Positions 43,893 to 54,000 of a stretch of DNA of 64,000 nucleotides are shown piece by piece. The number at the start of each line of letters is the position of its first letter. Within the stretch, counting starts at the first letter, position 1. A program made the translations under genes and the position numbers. Under the pieces are notes generated by a model, which saw nothing but the letters and a program-made list of their open reading frames with translations, did not search any database and had not been told where the DNA came from. This DNA comes from Carboxylicivirga mesophila (GTDB lineage: Bacteria > Bacteroidota > Bacteroidia > Bacteroidales > Marinilabiliaceae). The stretch covers positions 1 to 64,000 of the forward strand of contig NZ_JAGUCN010000015.1 in NCBI RefSeq assembly GCF_018271975.1, read 5' to 3'.

Positions 43893-46800
43893 TTAGAAGT
43901 TTAACTTCACATTAAAACCAAGGCTGCGAGTTGCCGGCATACCGAAGATATCAACACCTTGCAGGTTGTTACCTGTTGAATACAACGCGTCTGGATCAAA
44001 TGGAGCTGAATTATAGAAGAAGAACAAGTTACGACCAACTGCAGAAACAGTTGCAGCTTTGAAAAGTTTAGTTTTCTTAAGCAGACTTTCCGGCAAGTTG
44101 TAGCCAATGGTCATTTCACGCAAGCGAATATTAGTAGCATCATACACATAATGCTCTGTAATCCCCTGGCGACCACCGATTGATGAATAAAATCCTTCAA
44201 CATTATTAAAACGTTGTCCATCAACATCTACATAACCCTTATTACGAGCATCAGCAGTTACCTGAGTTACACCTAATTGATCCAGGTCAGCCTGAGTCAT
44301 AGAGATAACATCACCGCCAAAACGAGAATCAATTAAGAAGCTTAATGTCAGATTTTTATAATTGATCGTGTTATTCCAACCTAAATTGAAATCCGGGTTG
44401 ATATTAGCAATCTTTTCATAATCGCTACCTGCAACAGGTAAGCCATCTTCATCTACTTTAATACTACCATCATTATTGCGTTCGAACTTCACACCATAAA
44501 TATCACCATATGAGCCTCCTTCATCCATTCTCATCCAGTAGTTAGCATTACCTGGGTCACCAAACGAAAAGAATGGCAGATCAGGATGCAGCTCAATTAC
44601 CTTGTTACGGTTCAAAGCAAAGTTGAAATCACTTTTCCAGTAAAAATCATTTTTAGCAACCGGAGTTAAGCCTAACATGATTTCAACACCTTCGTTTTGA
44701 ATCTCACCAGCATTAACATAGTAGAAAGAATAACCCGATCCTGCAGGGGCATCTAACTGGAATAACTGGTTTTTGGTATTAGTCCTGTAATAGGTGAAAT
44801 CAAATTTAACGCGGTTATTTACAAATGTCCACTCAGTACCAATTTCGAATGAAGTTGTTAATTCAGGCTTCAAATCATCGAATGGAGCAGTTGAGTTGAT
44901 GATTACATTACCATCAACACCTAATGAGTTAATAGGATTACTGATGAACATCGGTAAGTCGTTACCAACCTTACTCCACGCTCCACGTACTTTACCAAGG
45001 TTAACCCACTCTGGCATCTCAAGCATATCGGATAATACTGCCGTTAAACCAACTGATGGGTAGAAGAAACCTGAACTCATACTATTGGTATAAGCCAAAG
45101 TTGATGACCAGTCATTACGACCTGTAACGTCTAAGAATAAGAAATCCTTGAACCCAACCTGAGCCGTTCCGAATAAGGATTGCATCTGGCGTTGCGAGTT
45201 CACTTCTTCAATATATCCCATCTGCATATTAGCAACAGTAAACACGTTGGCGTAATACAAATCTTTTGGGCGTGAATCTAAACGAACTGATTTAGTTCTC
45301 GAATCATTTACACTGGCACCTACCGAAGCAGTAAAACTAATGTCTCCAAAGTTTTTGTTATAATTAGCTAACACATCGCCATAACGTAATTCCTGACGGT
45401 TGTCGAAGGTAATGTAACGACCATTGTCGCCAGAAAGAGCAGTGTGCGTAGTTGCAAATGTTCTGTGGTTGTATTTATCCGAGATAAAATCGTAGCTACC
45501 ACGAACCTGTACATTGAAAGCAGGAGTCACATCCCACTTAACTGTTAAGTTAGTGATTGAACGGAATCTTTCATCATCTGAACGTACGCGCTGGGTTAAC
45601 CACCATGGGTTTTGCTCCTCAGCCTGAAGGTTATGCCAGTTTTGCTCATTCAAGTTACGCTCTGTGTTGTAAGTCTCAAAGTTATCGCGGTAAGCGTTTA
45701 AGTCATTCCCACGAGGGAAACGGTATAAACCAACCAATGGGTTGAAATAGTATCCACCTGAAACCGGACGGTTTTCAACTTTTTGGTGAATCAAGTTCAT
45801 GTTACCATCAATTGTAACTTTATCGTCGAATAATTTTGTTGTAGCACGTAAGTTAAGATTATGCTTATCTAAACCACTGTCTTCGATAGTACCTTTTGAA
45901 GTAGTATTAGCATATGAAAAATACGTTTGCATTTTCTCAGCACCACTACTAATAGATAAAGAGTTAATGCTTGTAACACCAGTCTGGAAAAAATCTTTTG
46001 GATCGTAGGCATCTAAATTACCTTTGCTTCCCCAGCTAGTAATTCCTTTGGCACCATATTGATTTTGCAATTCTGGTAACATCATCACAGACTCGAAAGT
46101 AGTGTTAGAAGAGAAAGAAACTGAACTGTGACCTTTAACACCTTTTTTTGTCTCGATAACGATAACACCATTAGCAGCTTGTGTTCCATATAAGGCAGCA
46201 GCCGCAGGACCTTTCAAGATATTGATACTCTTGATATCGTCCGGGTTAAGGTTAGAGATACCATCTCCGGCATCGCGACCACCAGCATCGTTGCTACCAC
46301 CAAAAGCAGTTGCAGGAGCTTCTGAAACACTGTTAAGCATTGGAATACCATCAATCACATAAAGTGGCTGGTTGTTAGAAATGGAGCGGCTACCACGTAT
46401 AGTTACTTTAGTACTACCCCCTACTCCTGAAGAGTTTTTATTAATTTGCACACCTGCCGTTTTACCTGCTAATGCATTCACCAAGTTGGCATCTTTTGAA
46501 CGAGTTAGTTCTTCACCTCCTACTTGCTGCGTTGAGTAAGTCAAACTCTTTTCCTTCTTTTTAATACCCAAAGCCGTTACTACCACACCTTCCATTTCGA
46601 TGGATTCGGGCTGAAGAGAAATATTAAGAGTTGTTTGGCTTCCAACAGTTACCTCCTGGGCTTTCATACCAACAAACGAGAATGATACCACAGAACCTGT
46701 TGGCGCTGTAATTGTGTAGTTACCGTCGATATCTGTAATAGTACCGTTGGTAGTACCTTTTTGAATAACTGAAACACCAGGTATAGGCATTCCATCCTCG

Positions 46801-46916
46801 GCACCAGTAACGGTACCTTTAATTGTAACATCCTGGGCAAATGCTATCCCTACTGATAAAAGTAGCATGATAGCTCCCATTAGTCCTCTCTGAAACCAGT
46901 TAAATCTTCTTTTCAT
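43893..46916 (-). CDS. SusC-like TonB-dependent receptor
   Basis: A 1007-residue SusC homologue with a signal peptide, a carboxypeptidase-D-like domain (DGMPIPGVSVIQKGTTNGTI, nearly the same as its paralogue), a plug with LAGKTAGVQI, NNQPLYVIDGIPM and AAALYGTQAANGVIVIETK, and a barrel ending in ATRSLGFNVKLNF. It forms an import channel with the SusD gene directly downstream. It is the first large gene of the SusCD region; its leader includes a -7 box TAGTTTTG and a 45-codon frame. Confidence 0.94.
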   Translation of the reverse strand: MKRRFNWFQRGLMGAIMLLLSVGIAFAQDVTIKGTVTGAEDGMPIPGVSVIQKGTTNGTITDIDGNYTITAPTGSVVSFSFVGMKAQEVTVGSQTTLNISLQPESIEMEGVVVTALGIKKKEKSLTYSTQQVGGEELTRSKDANLVNALAGKTAGVQINKNSSGVGGSTKVTIRGSRSISNNQPLYVIDGIPMLNSVSEAPATAFGGSNDAGGRDAGDGISNLNPDDIKSINILKGPAAAALYGTQAANGVIVIETKKGVKGHSSVSFSSNTTFESVMMLPELQNQYGAKGITSWGSKGNLDAYDPKDFFQTGVTSINSLSISSGAEKMQTYFSYANTTSKGTIEDSGLDKHNLNLRATTKLFDDKVTIDGNMNLIHQKVENRPVSGGYYFNPLVGLYRFPRGNDLNAYRDNFETYNTERNLNEQNWHNLQAEEQNPWWLTQRVRSDDERFRSITNLTVKWDVTPAFNVQVRGSYDFISDKYNHRTFATTHTALSGDNGRYITFDNRQELRYGDVLANYNKNFGDISFTASVGASVNDSRTKSVRLDSRPKDLYYANVFTVANMQMGYIEEVNSQRQMQSLFGTAQVGFKDFLFLDVTGRNDWSSTLAYTNSMSSGFFYPSVGLTAVLSDMLEMPEWVNLGKVRGAWSKVGNDLPMFISNPINSLGVDGNVIINSTAPFDDLKPELTTSFEIGTEWTFVNNRVKFDFTYYRTNTKNQLFQLDAPAGSGYSFYYVNAGEIQNEGVEIMLGLTPVAKNDFYWKSDFNFALNRNKVIELHPDLPFFSFGDPGNANYWMRMDEGGSYGDIYGVKFERNNDGSIKVDEDGLPVAGSDYEKIANINPDFNLGWNNTINYKNLTLSFLIDSRFGGDVISMTQADLDQLGVTQVTADARNKGYVDVDGQRFNNVEGFYSSIGGRQGITEHYVYDATNIRLREMTIGYNLPESLLKKTKLFKAATVSAVGRNLFFFYNSAPFDPDALYSTGNNLQGVDIFGMPATRSLGFNVKLNF

Positions 46917-46951
46917 AAAGAGTTTAATTTTGGAATTAGTTAATGTATTAT

Positions 46952-47089
46952 TTAAATAAATGTGAGTAGCAGCAACAACGTTAGCATGAGAATTAAGAGT
47001 ACAATCAGCACGCTACGTATTAGAAAATACCGGCGTGCCTCATGTTTAATACTCGATGGTTTATCTCTATTGCTCATTGTCAATTTCAT
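46952..47089 (-). CDS. Candidate 45-residue membrane peptide in the SusC leader
   Basis: A frame of 45 codons on the minus strand, ATG at 47089 and TAA at 46952, ends 35 bp before the SusC start. The N-terminal half is polar and basic (MKLTMSNRDKPSSIKHEARR); the C-terminal half is one hydrophobic segment of 20-23 residues (LIRSVLIVLLILMLTLLLLL). This positive-inside, single-helix layout is that of real small membrane proteins. Against it, the -7 box at 47095-47102 would place the transcription start at or just after this ATG, so translation would have to be leaderless or begin at Met5. No homologue is known to me. Confidence 0.4.
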   Translation of the reverse strand: MKLTMSNRDKPSSIKHEARRYFLIRSVLIVLLILMLTLLLLLTFI

Positions 47090-47094
47090 GACAA

Positions 47095-47102
47095 CAAAAC
47101 TA
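47095..47102 (-). promoter_or_regulatory. -7 box of the first SusCD pair
   Basis: TAGTTTTG on the minus strand matches TAnnTTTG. Transcription would begin near 47089, leaving a leader of about 170 nt before SusC. No strong -33 box is seen, which suggests an activator-dependent promoter. Confidence 0.5.
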
Positions 47103-47163
47103 TGGGCACCGAGCTGAGTGGAATTAAACGGATGTTGTAAATAATAGAACTTTTAACACTTGC

Positions 47164-47195
47164 ATTGTACTATTGTATCTGTATTGTACTATTGT
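47164..47195. repeat. 13-bp direct repeat upstream of the SusC promoter
   Basis: ATTGTACTATTGT occurs perfectly twice, at 47164-47176 and 47183-47195, with a period of 19 bp (about two helical turns). It lies about 60-95 bp upstream of the -7 box, the usual place of an activator site. Confidence 0.7.
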
Positions 47196-47289
47196 TGCAC
47201 ATACTGATATTTAAGCACTTAAAAAGTGTTCTTTTTTTGATAAAATATGAGTAATTGATTGCGACTAATGACTTGATTCCATAAAAAAA

Positions 47290-47309
47290 GGTGAACAATA
47301 TTGCTCACC
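47290..47309 (-). terminator. Terminator of the miaB-like/mtaB operon
   Basis: GGTGA-C pairs with G-TCACC (one mismatch), loop AATATT, followed by TTTTTTT on the minus strand, 25 bp after the mtaB stop. Confidence 0.8.
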
Positions 47310-47333
47310 TTTTGAAAAAATCTATGCTTGGTA

Positions 47334-48620
47334 TCAATTCTGAACCACTCCAATGAGATTAGGCTCCTCTCCCCAGGTTTCAATGCCAGTAATTTTAACT
47401 GTGTAGAGCTTATTTCGTTCCAGTACCTGATTGATTTTAACCGGCACATAATACTCACCATAGCCTTTGGAGTAGCCATCCTTCACCGTATCGACCAATA
47501 CTTTGAGTTGATCACCAACGAACTGTTGACGGTAATTGATTTTTGAGTCATTGGCTGCCTGGCGCAACTGTTCGCTTCGCAGGGATTTTTCGGACTCGGG
47601 TACTGTATTACTCATACGAGCCGCACGGGTGTCCTCTCGTTTGGAGTATTTAAAGGTATGTACATGTCCAAAATTTAGTTCCTCAACTGCCTCAAGCGAT
47701 TTTTGGAAGTCAGCTTCCGTTTCGCCGGGGAAGCCCACAATAATGTCTGTTGTAATATTAAATCGGGGATCAACCGCACGCAGGCGCTCAACCATTCGTT
47801 TATACAATTTATAGGTGTACATCCTGCGCATCTGCAGTAAAACCGACTCGGAGGCACTCTGCAGACACAGGTGCAGGTGCGGTGTTATTTTAGGATGCTT
47901 CAGCAGCTCAAAAAAGGCCTCATCAAAGCTGTCGGGCTCAATGGAAGAAATACGCACTCTGAAATCAAGATTGATGTCGACTATTTGCTTTAACAATGCA
48001 GAAAAACCAATACCATTGTCATTATACCGGCTGATATTAACGCCTGTAATAACTACTTCTTTATAGCCGAAGCCAACAACTTGTCGGATGTTCTCCAATA
48101 TATCTTCAACCGGACGACTCACAGCTCTCCCCCTTACTTTGGGAATAATACAGAATGTGCAGTAGTTATCGCAGCCATCCTGAATTTTTATCATGCTGCG
48201 GGTATGAAATGTTTCAGCAGCAGGTGCATAATCAAATACACCACCCACATTCTGGTTACTGGGCAGTATCTCCTTATTGTAATGAGCTTCAACCAGCTGT
48301 GGAATGGTACTCTTCTGCTGATTATCCACCACATATGCATTGGGATATCGCTTCTCCAACTGCTCTTTATGATGATTGGCCATGCAACCGGTAATCACCA
48401 GCATGCCCGTGTGCCCATGATTGAGGGCATTATTGACAACATACCTCGACTTTTGATCACTCTGGTTAGTAACGGTGCAGGTATTGACAATAAACACATC
48501 GATATCTTTGCTGTTCTCAACCACCTCATAGCCTAAACCAACAAATTTGGAAGCCAGTGCATCAGTTTCAAACTGATTCAGGCGGCAGCCCAATGTTTTA
48601 AATCCTATTCGCTTTTTCAT
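47334..48620 (-). CDS. mtaB: MtaB: tRNA t6A37 methylthiotransferase
   Basis: A 428-residue radical-SAM methylthiotransferase that converts t6A37 to ms2t6A37 in tRNAs reading ANN codons. The N-terminal domain carries the MtaB form of the three cluster cysteines (TLGCRLNQFE, VNTCTVTNQSDQKSR, ITGCMA). The radical-SAM motif is CDNYCTFCIIP, followed by the MtaB-typical RGRAVSRP and a C-terminal TRAM domain. It starts 2 bp after the stop of the MiaB-like gene, so the two methylthiotransferases are one operon. Confidence 0.94.
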   Translation of the reverse strand: MKKRIGFKTLGCRLNQFETDALASKFVGLGYEVVENSKDIDVFIVNTCTVTNQSDQKSRYVVNNALNHGHTGMLVITGCMANHHKEQLEKRYPNAYVVDNQQKSTIPQLVEAHYNKEILPSNQNVGGVFDYAPAAETFHTRSMIKIQDGCDNYCTFCIIPKVRGRAVSRPVEDILENIRQVVGFGYKEVVITGVNISRYNDNGIGFSALLKQIVDINLDFRVRISSIEPDSFDEAFFELLKHPKITPHLHLCLQSASESVLLQMRRMYTYKLYKRMVERLRAVDPRFNITTDIIVGFPGETEADFQKSLEAVEELNFGHVHTFKYSKREDTRAARMSNTVPESEKSLRSEQLRQAANDSKINYRQQFVGDQLKVLVDTVKDGYSKGYGEYYVPVKINQVLERNKLYTVKITGIETWGEEPNLIGVVQN

Positions 48621-48622
48621 TA

Positions 48623-49966
48623 CTATCCAACCTTTGCTGCTACCTCCACCAATTCACCTTCCACCGAAAAGTTGCTGGCCGATGTAATTTTCACATCCAC
48701 TATCTGGCCAATCAAGGCCTTATTATCCGATGCGAAACGAACGGTAATCTTTCCTTCTGTCTGTCCACTTAAATAGCCGCTTTTCCGATCGGTATCGCGC
48801 ACCAGCACCGGAAAAACCTGCCCTACCATGGCCGTATTATAGGCGCCGGATACTTCGGCTAAATCTTCCGATAACAAAGCCAGTCGCTCTTTTTTAATTT
48901 TCAGTTCCACATCATCAGGCCAGCTATACGAGGCAGCACCCGGACGTTTCGAATACATGGCGATGTAGGCCATATTGTATTGAAACTCCTTCAACGCTTT
49001 ACGCGTATTCTGAAACTGCTCTTCACTTTCACCCGAGAAGCCCACAATAATATCGGTAAACAATGTGGCCTGCGGAATCAGTTCACGGATGGCATCCACC
49101 GACTCTCGGTATTTCTTAACCGAATGCTTTCGGTTCATTTTAATTAGCACCTTATCATCACCTGATTGAATTGGCAGGTGAATCTGCTTGGCCAGGCAAT
49201 CATATTTTGCAATCACCTCAATCACTTCGCGACTCATATCTCGCGGATGTGGTGATGTGAAATACACCCAGAATCGATGATTAGTAGTCGCTCCTATCTG
49301 CCCTATGCGCTCTAGCAACTGCGCAAATGTTATCTCTTCACCTTTCTTATCAAGTCCGTATGAGTTCACATTTTGGCCCAGTAGAGTGATGGATTTATAG
49401 CCTTTCTCCACCAGATTTTTAACCTCATCAATAATTTCATGCGATGGACGGCTTACTTCACGGCCACGCGTATAGGGTACCGCACAAAAGGAGCAAAATT
49501 TATCGCAACCATTCTGAATAGGGATGAACGCTTCAAAAGCACTATTATACTTCGGTTTCACTTTCCAGAAAAAGTTAATCTCCTCCTTCGGATTAAGATT
49601 ATCGCGTTCCAAACCAGCTGGTGTTGCTATGCCGTATTGCGAAAGCATCTGAGGCAATTGCGGCAACTCCCGCATGGCAAAAACAATGTCGAAGAGTTTT
49701 AGAAACTTAGTTTTATCAGCCGGCAAAATACAACCACTGATAAAGGTTATCAGGTTTTGCGAAGCCTTCCGTTTATTCCAATGAGCTATCTTTGAATAAA
49801 CCTTATCAATGGCCTTCTGACGCACCGAGCACGCCAATATACCAATGATATTGGCCTCCGACTCATTGTCCGTCCATTGGGCACCCATCCCATCCAATAC
49901 TCGTTTTACACGTTCACTATCAGATTGATTCATCTGACAACCCAATGTAACTAAATGATATTTCAC
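48623..49966 (-). CDS. miaB: MiaB-like tRNA methylthiotransferase
   Basis: A 447-residue radical-SAM methylthiotransferase. Cluster cysteines are C10 (TLGCQMNQSD), C46 (ILACSVRQKAID) and C79 (ISGCIL); the radical-SAM site is CDKFCSFCAVPYTRGREVSR. A TRAM domain closes the protein. MiaB converts i6A37 to ms2i6A37 in tRNAs reading UNN codons. The second-cysteine context LACSVRQKA and the third-cysteine context GCILPADK differ from the NTCxxRxxA and GCMA wording I expect in Bacteroidota MiaB, so this is a divergent member; a canonical MiaB may exist elsewhere in the genome. Assignment to MiaB rather than another subclass is therefore moderate. Confidence 0.8.
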   Translation of the reverse strand: MKYHLVTLGCQMNQSDSERVKRVLDGMGAQWTDNESEANIIGILACSVRQKAIDKVYSKIAHWNKRKASQNLITFISGCILPADKTKFLKLFDIVFAMRELPQLPQMLSQYGIATPAGLERDNLNPKEEINFFWKVKPKYNSAFEAFIPIQNGCDKFCSFCAVPYTRGREVSRPSHEIIDEVKNLVEKGYKSITLLGQNVNSYGLDKKGEEITFAQLLERIGQIGATTNHRFWVYFTSPHPRDMSREVIEVIAKYDCLAKQIHLPIQSGDDKVLIKMNRKHSVKKYRESVDAIRELIPQATLFTDIIVGFSGESEEQFQNTRKALKEFQYNMAYIAMYSKRPGAASYSWPDDVELKIKKERLALLSEDLAEVSGAYNTAMVGQVFPVLVRDTDRKSGYLSGQTEGKITVRFASDNKALIGQIVDVKITSASNFSVEGELVEVAAKVG

Positions 49967-49998
49967 TATTTAAATACTTATTTATTAATGTCAATTTA

Positions 49999-50029
49999 AG
50001 CTGATAGCTACTGGCACACAGCTGATAGC
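49999..50029. repeat. 10-bp direct repeat AGCTGATAGC
   Basis: AGCTGATAGC occurs at 49999-50008 and 50020-50029, period 21 bp, upstream of the MiaB-like gene. Similar AGC/TAG wording occurs at 7551-7585 within the bat operon, so it may be a dispersed repeat rather than an operator. Confidence 0.5.
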
Positions 50030-50104
50030 CATTTACAAGTTGCCTATCTTTTTTCTCAGTAGTCGAACCCAACTTCCTATTTACTTCTCTCTACTGACTA
50101 CTAC

Positions 50105-50797
50105 CTAAAAATAGACTTCAGCATGTATATTATCAGTACTCACTCCCTGCTCTTCCAAAATATCATATACATCATGTATCATATTGCAATTACCACACAA
50201 GTAGTAATGAGCATCAACACCAAAATGGTTAGCTTTAAGATAGTCGGTTACCCGTCCGTTGAATGTGCCTTTATCTTCCTGAGACGTACATAAAACATAC
50301 TTATTCTCGTCATAAGCCTCTGACTCATATGCTTCACTGGCATATTTAACACCATGCAACAGGGTATAGTTCTGGGCTTTACCACTTAACACAAAACTAT
50401 GAAAGGGTGAAACACCTGTTCCACTGGCAATAAATACATACTTTTGGGCTTGTGGCAAATCCTTATTGATGGTAAAATAACCCACTGGCTCTTCCACCAC
50501 CACATATCCGCCTTTCTGCAATTTTTTCAAACTTGGCGATACCAAGCCATTCTCCACTTCTTTTACCAATATCTCAATGTATTCATCCTGTTCGGCACTA
50601 TAAATTGAGTACTCCCTGGTATGTATACCATTAGGAGGCCCTACACATACATGCTGACCGGCTTCAAATTCTAAATCTTTTTTCTCAATACGTAAAACAA
50701 ATGTACTATCCGTCAGATGACGAATATCCAGTATCTCATGCAAGTCTGTCTTAATTTTATTGGCTGCCGGAACTCCTTTTCCCATAACTCTATTCAA
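50105..50797 (-). CDS. Ferredoxin/flavodoxin-NADP reductase-like flavoprotein
   Basis: A 230-residue FAD/NAD(P)-binding reductase of the ferredoxin-NADP reductase fold. The FAD site is TREYSIYS and GLVSPSLKK, the pyridine-nucleotide site is IASGTGVSPFHSF, and the C-terminal segment has YYLCGNCNMIHDVYDIL and ends in EVYF. There is no ferredoxin domain and no signal peptide, so it is a soluble reductase passing electrons between NAD(P)H and an unknown small carrier. Start at 50797; an ATG at 50785 is a plausible alternative. It is transcribed divergently from the hybrid regulator gene. Confidence 0.88.
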   Translation of the reverse strand: MNRVMGKGVPAANKIKTDLHEILDIRHLTDSTFVLRIEKKDLEFEAGQHVCVGPPNGIHTREYSIYSAEQDEYIEILVKEVENGLVSPSLKKLQKGGYVVVEEPVGYFTINKDLPQAQKYVFIASGTGVSPFHSFVLSGKAQNYTLLHGVKYASEAYESEAYDENKYVLCTSQEDKGTFNGRVTDYLKANHFGVDAHYYLCGNCNMIHDVYDILEEQGVSTDNIHAEVYF

Positions 50798-51059
50798 TTC
50801 TTTTTAAAGTTTAATTTTCCCTTTGTAAGGTGATTGATATATTCACCCCACAATTAACAGGTCAAAACGTGTTTTGGTTTAATAAAAAACACCTTTAGGT
50901 CTGTTATTGTCAGAATCATATTACCATCACTACCATTAATTAGCTTTTGAAAGTCAAAAAATTAGCACTAAAAATATTTCGAAAGCGCTTATTTAACTAT
51001 CATAAGAAAAACAATGCTCTTTATTTTTTATATCTTCACCACTCTTAAAAATACCGTCC

Positions 51060-54000
51060 ATGCTGCGTTTATATATCATAGCTACCTTCTTATTCGTATT
51101 GCTGTTTTCATTAAAGGCCCAATACTCAAAATATGGCTTTAATGGTCTGGATACGGAGAATGGCCTCAGTAATAACTCTGTTAATGGCATTCTGCAGGAC
51201 AGTCGTGGTTATATGTGGTTCAGCACTTATTATGGTCTCAACCGTTATAATGGCTATGACGTTAAAACCTATTTCAGCACTACGGATAAGGAAACAAGCC
51301 TGACAAGTAATTTCATCACTCAGCTACTTGAAGATAATGACGGTAACATTTGGGTAGGCACAAAGTTTGGTTTAAACAAATACGATAAAGACACGGAGAG
51401 CTTTACGCGCTATTGGGCTGATGATGAGCAACCGGCCGCCTTAACCAATAATCAGATTGGTGCCTTGCTGCTCGATAGTCGGGGGCAAATGTGGGTAGGA
51501 ACCATGGGGGGAGGATTACACTATTACCATAAGCAGATAGACGGTTTTTCGTGCTTCTCACAAAACGACACCATTGATACTTATATAAACACCATTTCGG
51601 CCATTACCGAAGGCTATAACGGTGAACTATGGATTGGAACCTATGGCAATGGCCTGAGCATGTTTAATCCTAAAGAACACTTCTTTATCAATTTTGAGTT
51701 TCCTACGATGCAAATTAACTCATTGTTAGATGATGGGAGCGGAAGCATCTGGATTGCGACTGATAATATGGGTTTGTACCGGTTCGATAAAGAGATGAAG
51801 GTTTATGAGCGCTTCGACATGAAAGGAAGCAAGGTTAAAACCAACCTGAACATCATCCTCTCTCTGACACTCGATAAGGACGGCACCATATTGGCGGCTG
51901 TAGATGGTGGAGGTATTATTAGCATCGATCCTATACATAAGGAAGTTATTAACAACAGAAATCAGAACAATGCCTTCGAACAGCTCGATACCAAAGCTGT
52001 CTTCTCGGTATATATAGATAGTAACGGGCTCTATTGGGTGGGCACAATAGGCAAAGGCGTACGCATTATCAATATGGATCGTAACCGTTTTCAGCACTTT
52101 ACTCACCAGGCGCTGAACCCACAAAGCATCAGTGATAATACGATCCTTTCGCTACTTGAGGACTCTAAGGGACGCATATGGGTAGGTACAGACGGAGGCG
52201 GTCTTAATTTATTTGACGTCTCTAATGAAACATTCAGGAGTTACAATCAGCTATCTTCCAACCTAAAAAGCAATGTAATCAAGCGTATATACGAAGACGA
52301 TAAACAAAATATATGGCTGGGGACCTATGGCAGCGGCCTGGCCCACCTCAACGAAACCACCAATGAACTAATCACCTATAATCCAAGCAATATAATAGAC
52401 AGTGAGGCTGTCTCCATTTCTGTCTGGTCCATCACTCAGCAAAAAAAAGACAAACTATGGATTGGTACACTGGGCAATGGTCTGTACGAATTTGACATCA
52501 ATCAAAAATCCTTTATCCACTTAAAAGATGAATACCCCGAATTAAACGAGGTAATGAATGATTACATCCTGAGTTTATTTGTTGATTCACAAAAAAACCT
52601 ATGGATTGGGACCAGTAATGGCATCTATGTTTGGTTAAATAATGAAAAGAAATACATCAGGTACCTGTTTGATCGCATCAACGATAGTGGTGTAGGTAAG
52701 AATGCCATACTCAGCATAAAAGAAACCAGTGATGGACAAATATGGATTGGTTCCAACGGTGGTGGTATTTTCAAAATCGACCCTGATAATGGAGATATAG
52801 TAAACCTGACCATTAACGACGGACTGGCGCAAGAGCAGGTGTATGATATCCTTGAAGTCGATAGCCAGAACATTTGGTTTGCTACACACGGTGGCTTAAC
52901 CAAGTACGAGATTGAAACCGGTCGTATTCAGAATTATGACACCCGTGATGGTTTGCTGGGTAGTACATTTAACAGCCTTTTGTATTCCAACAATGGCAAG
53001 TTAATGGTGGGTGGTGTAAAGGGCCTAAATGTATTTGACCCGAATGTGATTAAGGTTAACGACAATGTACCCAAGGTACTGTTAGCTGAATTATACATTA
53101 ACAATACACCTGTAAAAGCTGGCGAAGAAGACAGCCCGCTTTCACACAATATAGCTGATACCAAAGAAATAGTTCTGAACCATAACCAGACAAACATCGG
53201 CATTGAATTCGTCGCTATTAACTACTTTATTTCAGAAAAAAACTCGTACAGCTATGTACTTGAAAATACTTCAGAGGAATGGAGTAAAGCATCATCTAAC
53301 CGACTGGTGAAATACAATAACCTCAAGCCCGGCGACTATACCTTTAAAGTGAAAGCGGCCAATAACGATGGTGTATGGAGCAACTCCGAAACCAGTTTGA
53401 AAATCAAAGTACTGGCTCCCTGGTGGAAACGCTGGTATGCTTATGTTGCCTATTTCCTTATTATAGGCGGAGTAATGTATGCCTATATACGCTATACAGT
53501 ATTATGGATTGACCTGAGAAGAAAGCTTGAATTTGAAGTTATGGAGCGCGAAAAGATTAAAGAACTGAACCAGATGCGTCTGCAGTTTTTCACCAATATA
53601 TCGCATGAGTTCCGCACCCCACTAACCTTGATTTCAGGACCACTTGAGACATTAAAGAGCAAGCTATCACTCAATAGTGATGATGAAAAACTGTTTAGCA
53701 TAGCCCATAAAAATACGAACCTGCTATTACGCTTAATTAATCAGGTAATGGATTTCAGAAAGGTTGAAACCGGCTCGATGGAGCTGAATATTAAAACCGG
53801 TGATATTGTTTCCTGTATTAAAGAATATGGTGAATCTTTCAGATACATGGCGGCTGAGCGCAATATGAGTTTTAGCATTCAAAGCAACATTGATCAGCTC
53901 AATATCCAGTTCGATGAAGACATAATTGAGAAGGTAATCTATAACCTGCTCTCAAATGCTTTTAAATATGGAAAAGAGCAAGGCCATGTTTCATTGAACA

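Noticed and set aside
47219-47479. 86-codon minus-strand frame at the end of mtaB
   Set aside because: It overlaps the conserved TRAM-domain end of mtaB and the terminator in another frame.
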